The notes below the pieces were generated by a model that saw nothing but the letters and a program-made list of their open reading frames with translations, had not been told where the DNA came from and ran no database searches. Made by a program: the position numbers and the translations under genes. This document shows, in pieces, positions 60,481 to 64,000 of a stretch of 64,000 nt of DNA. Position 1 is the first letter of the stretch. The number at the start of each line of letters is the position of its first letter. The DNA comes from Liolophura sinensis (taxonomy: Eukaryota; Mollusca; Polyplacophora; Chitonida; Chitonidae): assembly GCF_032854445.1 (NCBI RefSeq), contig NC_088302.1, forward strand, positions 8,739,338 to 8,803,337. The letters are read 5' to 3'.

Positions 60481-62834
60481 GTAAGTTCCTGAAAATGAAC
60501 ATGAAAGTAAGAAAGTAATGTCTGCCTCAAATGACAGGCAATAAAGAACTGTGTCTTTCTTTTTATATTTTTCTTTTACAAAAGGTAACAAAACCATGAA
60601 TTTCAGATGATTTCATATTTTTCACATTATTTACAGGCTGTGAAAGTCCATTGAAATGGTCCAGTGGCCTAGATGTAGTATAGTAGGGGTGATTTTCATA
60701 CAAATTAACTGTTTTCAAAAAGTGACGCAGAAAACACAAGGGAAATTTTTTTTATAAAAAAACGAAGTCTGCCATACTTATTAAATGTGCATGAAAATAG
60801 TTTTGGGTCAGTCATGCATAGTAATTGGACTGGAACTTATTTCCAATCATCGTGTATTTTAACTTTAAAGCTTGAACTTTGGAGAGTTCCCCCGACAAGT
60901 AGAATTCAAGATTTCTCAGAAATCTTAGCATAGGTTGGACCTACTTGGTCAGACAAAGAACACTATTTTACGTAGATGGAAATTGCACTATCCGAAGATT
61001 TTCTCTAAAAAAGCGTGGCGTCCTGGAAAATCAAAAGTCCACGAGCGCTGCTTGCGAGCTACATGTATATGCATGCTGGGTGATTATTTTCGTAGATATA
61101 TTCCTTAATTTGCTTATATATCTTTAAAAATTAAATATCTTAATTAAAAATACGCAGATTTATGTCATACCTAGTAGATTATGTCTCAGTTGTTTTGTCA
61201 GTCTAAAGACCTTGTGCATTTTACTGGTTGAATTTCGGGTGTTTAGCATGATGTCTACAGACACATTACTAGGCCTTCTGTGTTCCATGGTGGTAAAATA
61301 TTGCATGTTCGTTAATTTTTTTTATGACAGCAAAATTAGAAAAAAGTAAACAACGCAGTCCAGTAGAGGCGGATATTATAGCACCTCTGGTTACTAAAAA
61401 TATTTCAAACATTCTCATTTAACTCGTTACAAAACCCTAACCCTATCTACGTCTGAATCGTCATGGCTAGCAAAACGTGCAGCGATTCCAATTGGTATAC
61501 ACCCCGTGTCTTTCCCGATTAGGAGTTTGTAATGTGGTCGGTCTGAATTCAACTTAGACCGGAGCCTACAATTTTCCTGGCCTGTTCCACAGTCATTTCT
61601 AACTTTAGGGCGGTTGTAGGCCTAAGTCAATAAACAAAACTTCGTCACATTGGCTATAGTATCAGTAATGTTTGTGTACTGGGAGTTACAATTTTGATAC
61701 GCTAGTCCTCAGATATCATTCGTGAGTTCATCCAAATGTTAGCGTAAAACTAAGCACTGAAATCAAATTTTGACTTAAAACAGAGCTTGATACATTTAGC
61801 GAAATTGGCTTCGAACCAAAAGCAGCTATTCGTCTAGCTAATGGCGAAGTGGCCAGGATGTACGTGTGGTGCCATCTACACCGCTTCTCGTAAGCGCTCA
61901 TCGCATGTAGAACAAGATTTCAGCAATCACAAAACATCATTTACATTGTCAAGAAAAAGGCATGGGTGAGATTAGACCTGATGAGTACTAGTCCTCCGGA
62001 GAGAAACTAAAACAAATCCGAAGTCTGATAGTAGATTACACAATTTCTGTGACACTGACATATCAAGGCCTCGAGATATCCAAAATGTTCGTAATCAGAA
62101 TGCCACAAATTAGACCCCACCAGTTCACCTTAATACAAACTCTGTTTACTGTTCATATTTGTGCCCAAAAGAAATGCTGACTCCACTTTTCTTTTTCTCA
62201 CACTGTCAACATTTGGTGTATTTGAAATGAAAGCAAAGAACGAAACTGTCAGAAAATAAATTTCACATCGATAAGATACAGATGGAACCTTCATATAAAG
62301 TATTCTTATGTTGGACAAAGGATTAACATTACAACAAATGTTTAAACTTGTATGAAAGGAGAAAGTTGTGTGGTCTTCCCGGATAGCTCTCTGAGATATT
62401 GGAATGTTTTAGAAACTTGTGTTTGTGGGTTCGAATTTCACTGTACCATACACCAATCAAAAGCGCGCTCAGGTGGTACAGCTTACAGATCGTCACCCAT
62501 CACCACTCAAACCACAAACTCGCAAGCTTGAATTCTTGAAAAATTATCAACTGTGCAGACAATAGCGTGACGTCACAGTAAATGTTTAAGTATTGGTATC
62601 AAAAGCATATAGGTAATGGTGTGAAAAATATCTGTTATGACCTACTAAACAGTACACTTAATTGTATGTTAACTTTCTCTAAGCGGTCTTCATTCTTCAC
62701 TTGAGCTACATGGCACTTTTTGTGATAAATGTCCTTTTAAAAAAGCCTTTGTGTGCTAAATTTATGGGTTTTCTTTATGTACTGGTAATGTCAACATGAA
62801 GTGTAAATGATTCCATCTGTTGCCATGGTTACAG
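60481..62834 (+). other. Fibrillin intron 3
   Basis: This 2.35-kb phase-1 intron has no recognisable gene. A tRNA-like sequence lies at about 62377-62450. The acceptor is TGGTTACAG. Confidence 0.8.
62377..62450 (+). mobile_element. tRNA-like SINE head or pseudo-tRNA
   Basis: CCCGGATAGCTCTCTGAG resembles an A-box and D-arm and GTGGGTTCGAATTTCACTG a B-box and T-arm about 50 bases later. The acceptor stem does not pair well, so a functional tRNA is unlikely. Confidence 0.4.
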
Positions 62835-62927
62835 GAGGCTGTTCTGTTAGATGTATGAACGGAGGATCATGTCAAGGGTCAACGTGTAACTGTGTCCCGG
62901 GTTTCACAGGACCAATATGTGCTCAAC
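62835..62927 (+). CDS. Fibrillin, coding exon 4 (EGF-like 2)
   Basis: This 93-base exon, phase 1 at both ends (donor GTATGT at 62928), completes R116 and encodes residues 117-146: GCSVRCMNGGSCQG, STCNCVPGFTGPIC and AQ. Six cysteines have EGF spacing. RCMNGGSC matches the second fibrillin EGF module (human IRCMNGGSCSDDHC). The FBN1 counterpart is 96 bases as I recall. CVPGFTGPIC is the usual EGF C-terminal loop. Confidence 0.92.
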
Positions 62928-63736
62928 GTATGTATATATAGCTTTAGTGCTCTGTCATTACTTCCCAGAGTCTGACTCAGTTTGTTGAAATTTGAAGCAT
63001 GATTTAATTACAGGGTTTCTTTCCTTTTGGCTCTAGCCATAAAGACTGGGGACATACAACAAGGGCCTCATAACCAGGCATTTTATTGAAATTTCAGTTC
63101 CTGGCTTTGATGAAATATTGTTTTGTGCATTAGATTTTTGTCTCTGAAGTTGGAGGTGAATCCTAAAAGAATCCTTAAATTACTTATCATGCTTGAGGGA
63201 AAATGTCCATTTTTGGAAATAAGAAGTTTTAATCTAAAAAAAAGATGGCAAAATTTCATAATGACGTTAGACATTTTGTTTAGGTTTTCTTTAGGATCAT
63301 TATTTACCATTCTAATGCCTTAAAATTGATGCAAATGAATTAGGTGTGTCATCTAAGTGGCTGTTTTGACTTTGTAAAGACAAAAAATGTGGGGAGAATA
63401 CCCTGTTGAAGGCCTAAATACTGGTTTAGCAAGAACCCTACTCATGTCCCACTCATGCAGTATGCAAGTATCATTATATAGGAAACTGGCTGTGCCATAA
63501 TGATTCAGCGAGGTAACACAAAGTATGGGAACCATCTTCTTGTAACTTCTTAGCTGACTATATAAATAAAGATGAAGTAAACATGTTGCATGTTTTCAGT
63601 TGAAAATGACATGCTATATTTTATGCATACATATGTAATATTGTTATCAAGTGTCAGATAGAATTCTATCTTTTTTTTTCATAGAATTCATCATTTCCTT
63701 AAGCACATTTTTATTTAGCGAAAATCATATTTCCAG
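62928..63736 (+). other. Fibrillin intron 4
   Basis: This 0.8-kb phase-1 intron ends in ATATTTCCAG. No repeat or gene is seen in it. Confidence 0.8.
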
Positions 63737-63831
63737 CGATCTGCTCCAGTGGTGCCTGAATGGGGGACGATGTATTGGTCCACAGAAATGTGCCTGTATT
63801 TATGGATTCACTGGGAACAGATGCCAGACAG
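63737..63831 (+). pseudogene. Fibrillin, coding exon 5 (EGF-like 3), frameshifted by one base
   Basis: In the frame inherited from exon 4 the exon reads PICSSG and then GCC TGA, a stop at about 63757. In the +1 frame it reads [16 protein letters not shown] and [11 protein letters not shown], the third fibrillin EGF module (human [25 protein letters not shown]). The two halves overlap at CAGTGGTGCC (63748-63755), where one base seems missing. The exon is 95 bases, but flanking phases (1 and 1) require a multiple of three, and 96 is the size I recall for FBN1. The donor is GTAGAG at 63832, weaker than the others. It is either an assembly error or a real frameshift that would truncate the protein at residue 153. 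Confidence 0.8.
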
Positions 63832-64000
63832 GTAGAGAAGCCTCAAAAGTGGCATTAAACTTGACCATCACAGATATCATCGCAGAAATTGTACAGTTGT
63901 ACAGTTGTAATTGTAATTGTATAACGATGTCTTGGTACGTGGTAAAATTCCACTGTACACTTTAAACAGTTTGATACATACATTATGTGACGTGCCCGCT
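63832..64000 (+). other. Start of fibrillin intron 5 (window end)
   Basis: No further exon is visible. The next expected part of fibrillin, a four-cysteine or hybrid domain exon, must lie beyond the window. Confidence 0.7.

Noticed and set aside
60229-60502. Minus-strand frames with AGHIAEDKESQSY repeats
   Set aside because: They are the reverse reading of the splice-acceptor minisatellite and exon 3.

Overview
The window looks like low-gene-density invertebrate nuclear DNA, most likely from a mollusc or another lophotrochozoan. It is AT-rich, has long introns, carries many tRNA-derived SINEs and small inverted-repeat elements, and contains minisatellites. The organism call rests on the repeat style and on general similarity of the two genes to molluscan proteins, so it is an inference. 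Only two genes can be supported, both on the + strand.

Region 1 (about 3.0 to 21.1 kb) is a rhodopsin-family GPCR gene of the melatonin-receptor-like type. Three coding exons (11887-12045, 16999-17089, 20292-21118) join in frame into a 358-residue seven-helix receptor with NRY in place of DRY and NSVLY in place of NPxxY. A second first exon, 74% identical in protein and with the same phase-0 donor, lies 8.6 kb upstream (3299-3457). It is either an alternative first exon or the remnant of a tandem duplicate.

Region 2 (21.1 to 43.2 kb) is intergenic. It holds a 31-bp minisatellite, SINE copies, MITE-like elements, a Tc1/mariner transposase remnant, a 43-44-bp minisatellite and one unassigned, interrupted ORF (24230-25108).

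Region 3 (43.2 kb to the window end) is the 5' part of a fibrillin gene. Five exons (44033-44193, 53393-53475, 60379-60480, 62835-62927, 63737-63831) encode a signal peptide, the N-terminal cysteine region and the first three EGF-like modules. The exon sizes and phases match, to my recollection, the first coding exons of vertebrate FBN1. The fifth exon is one base short and shifts frame in the third EGF module.

Two arrays inside the fibrillin gene stand out. Intron 2 holds a 2.8-kb satellite of 33-bp units whose core is a palindromic E-box and which is open in all six frames. Just upstream of exon 3 is a 55-56-bp minisatellite whose unit is a copy of the exon 3 splice acceptor plus the first 15 bases of that exon, so the true acceptor is the last member of an array of decoy acceptors.

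The receptor (neuronal or circadian-type signalling) and fibrillin (extracellular microfibrils) have no evident functional link; they are simply neighbours.
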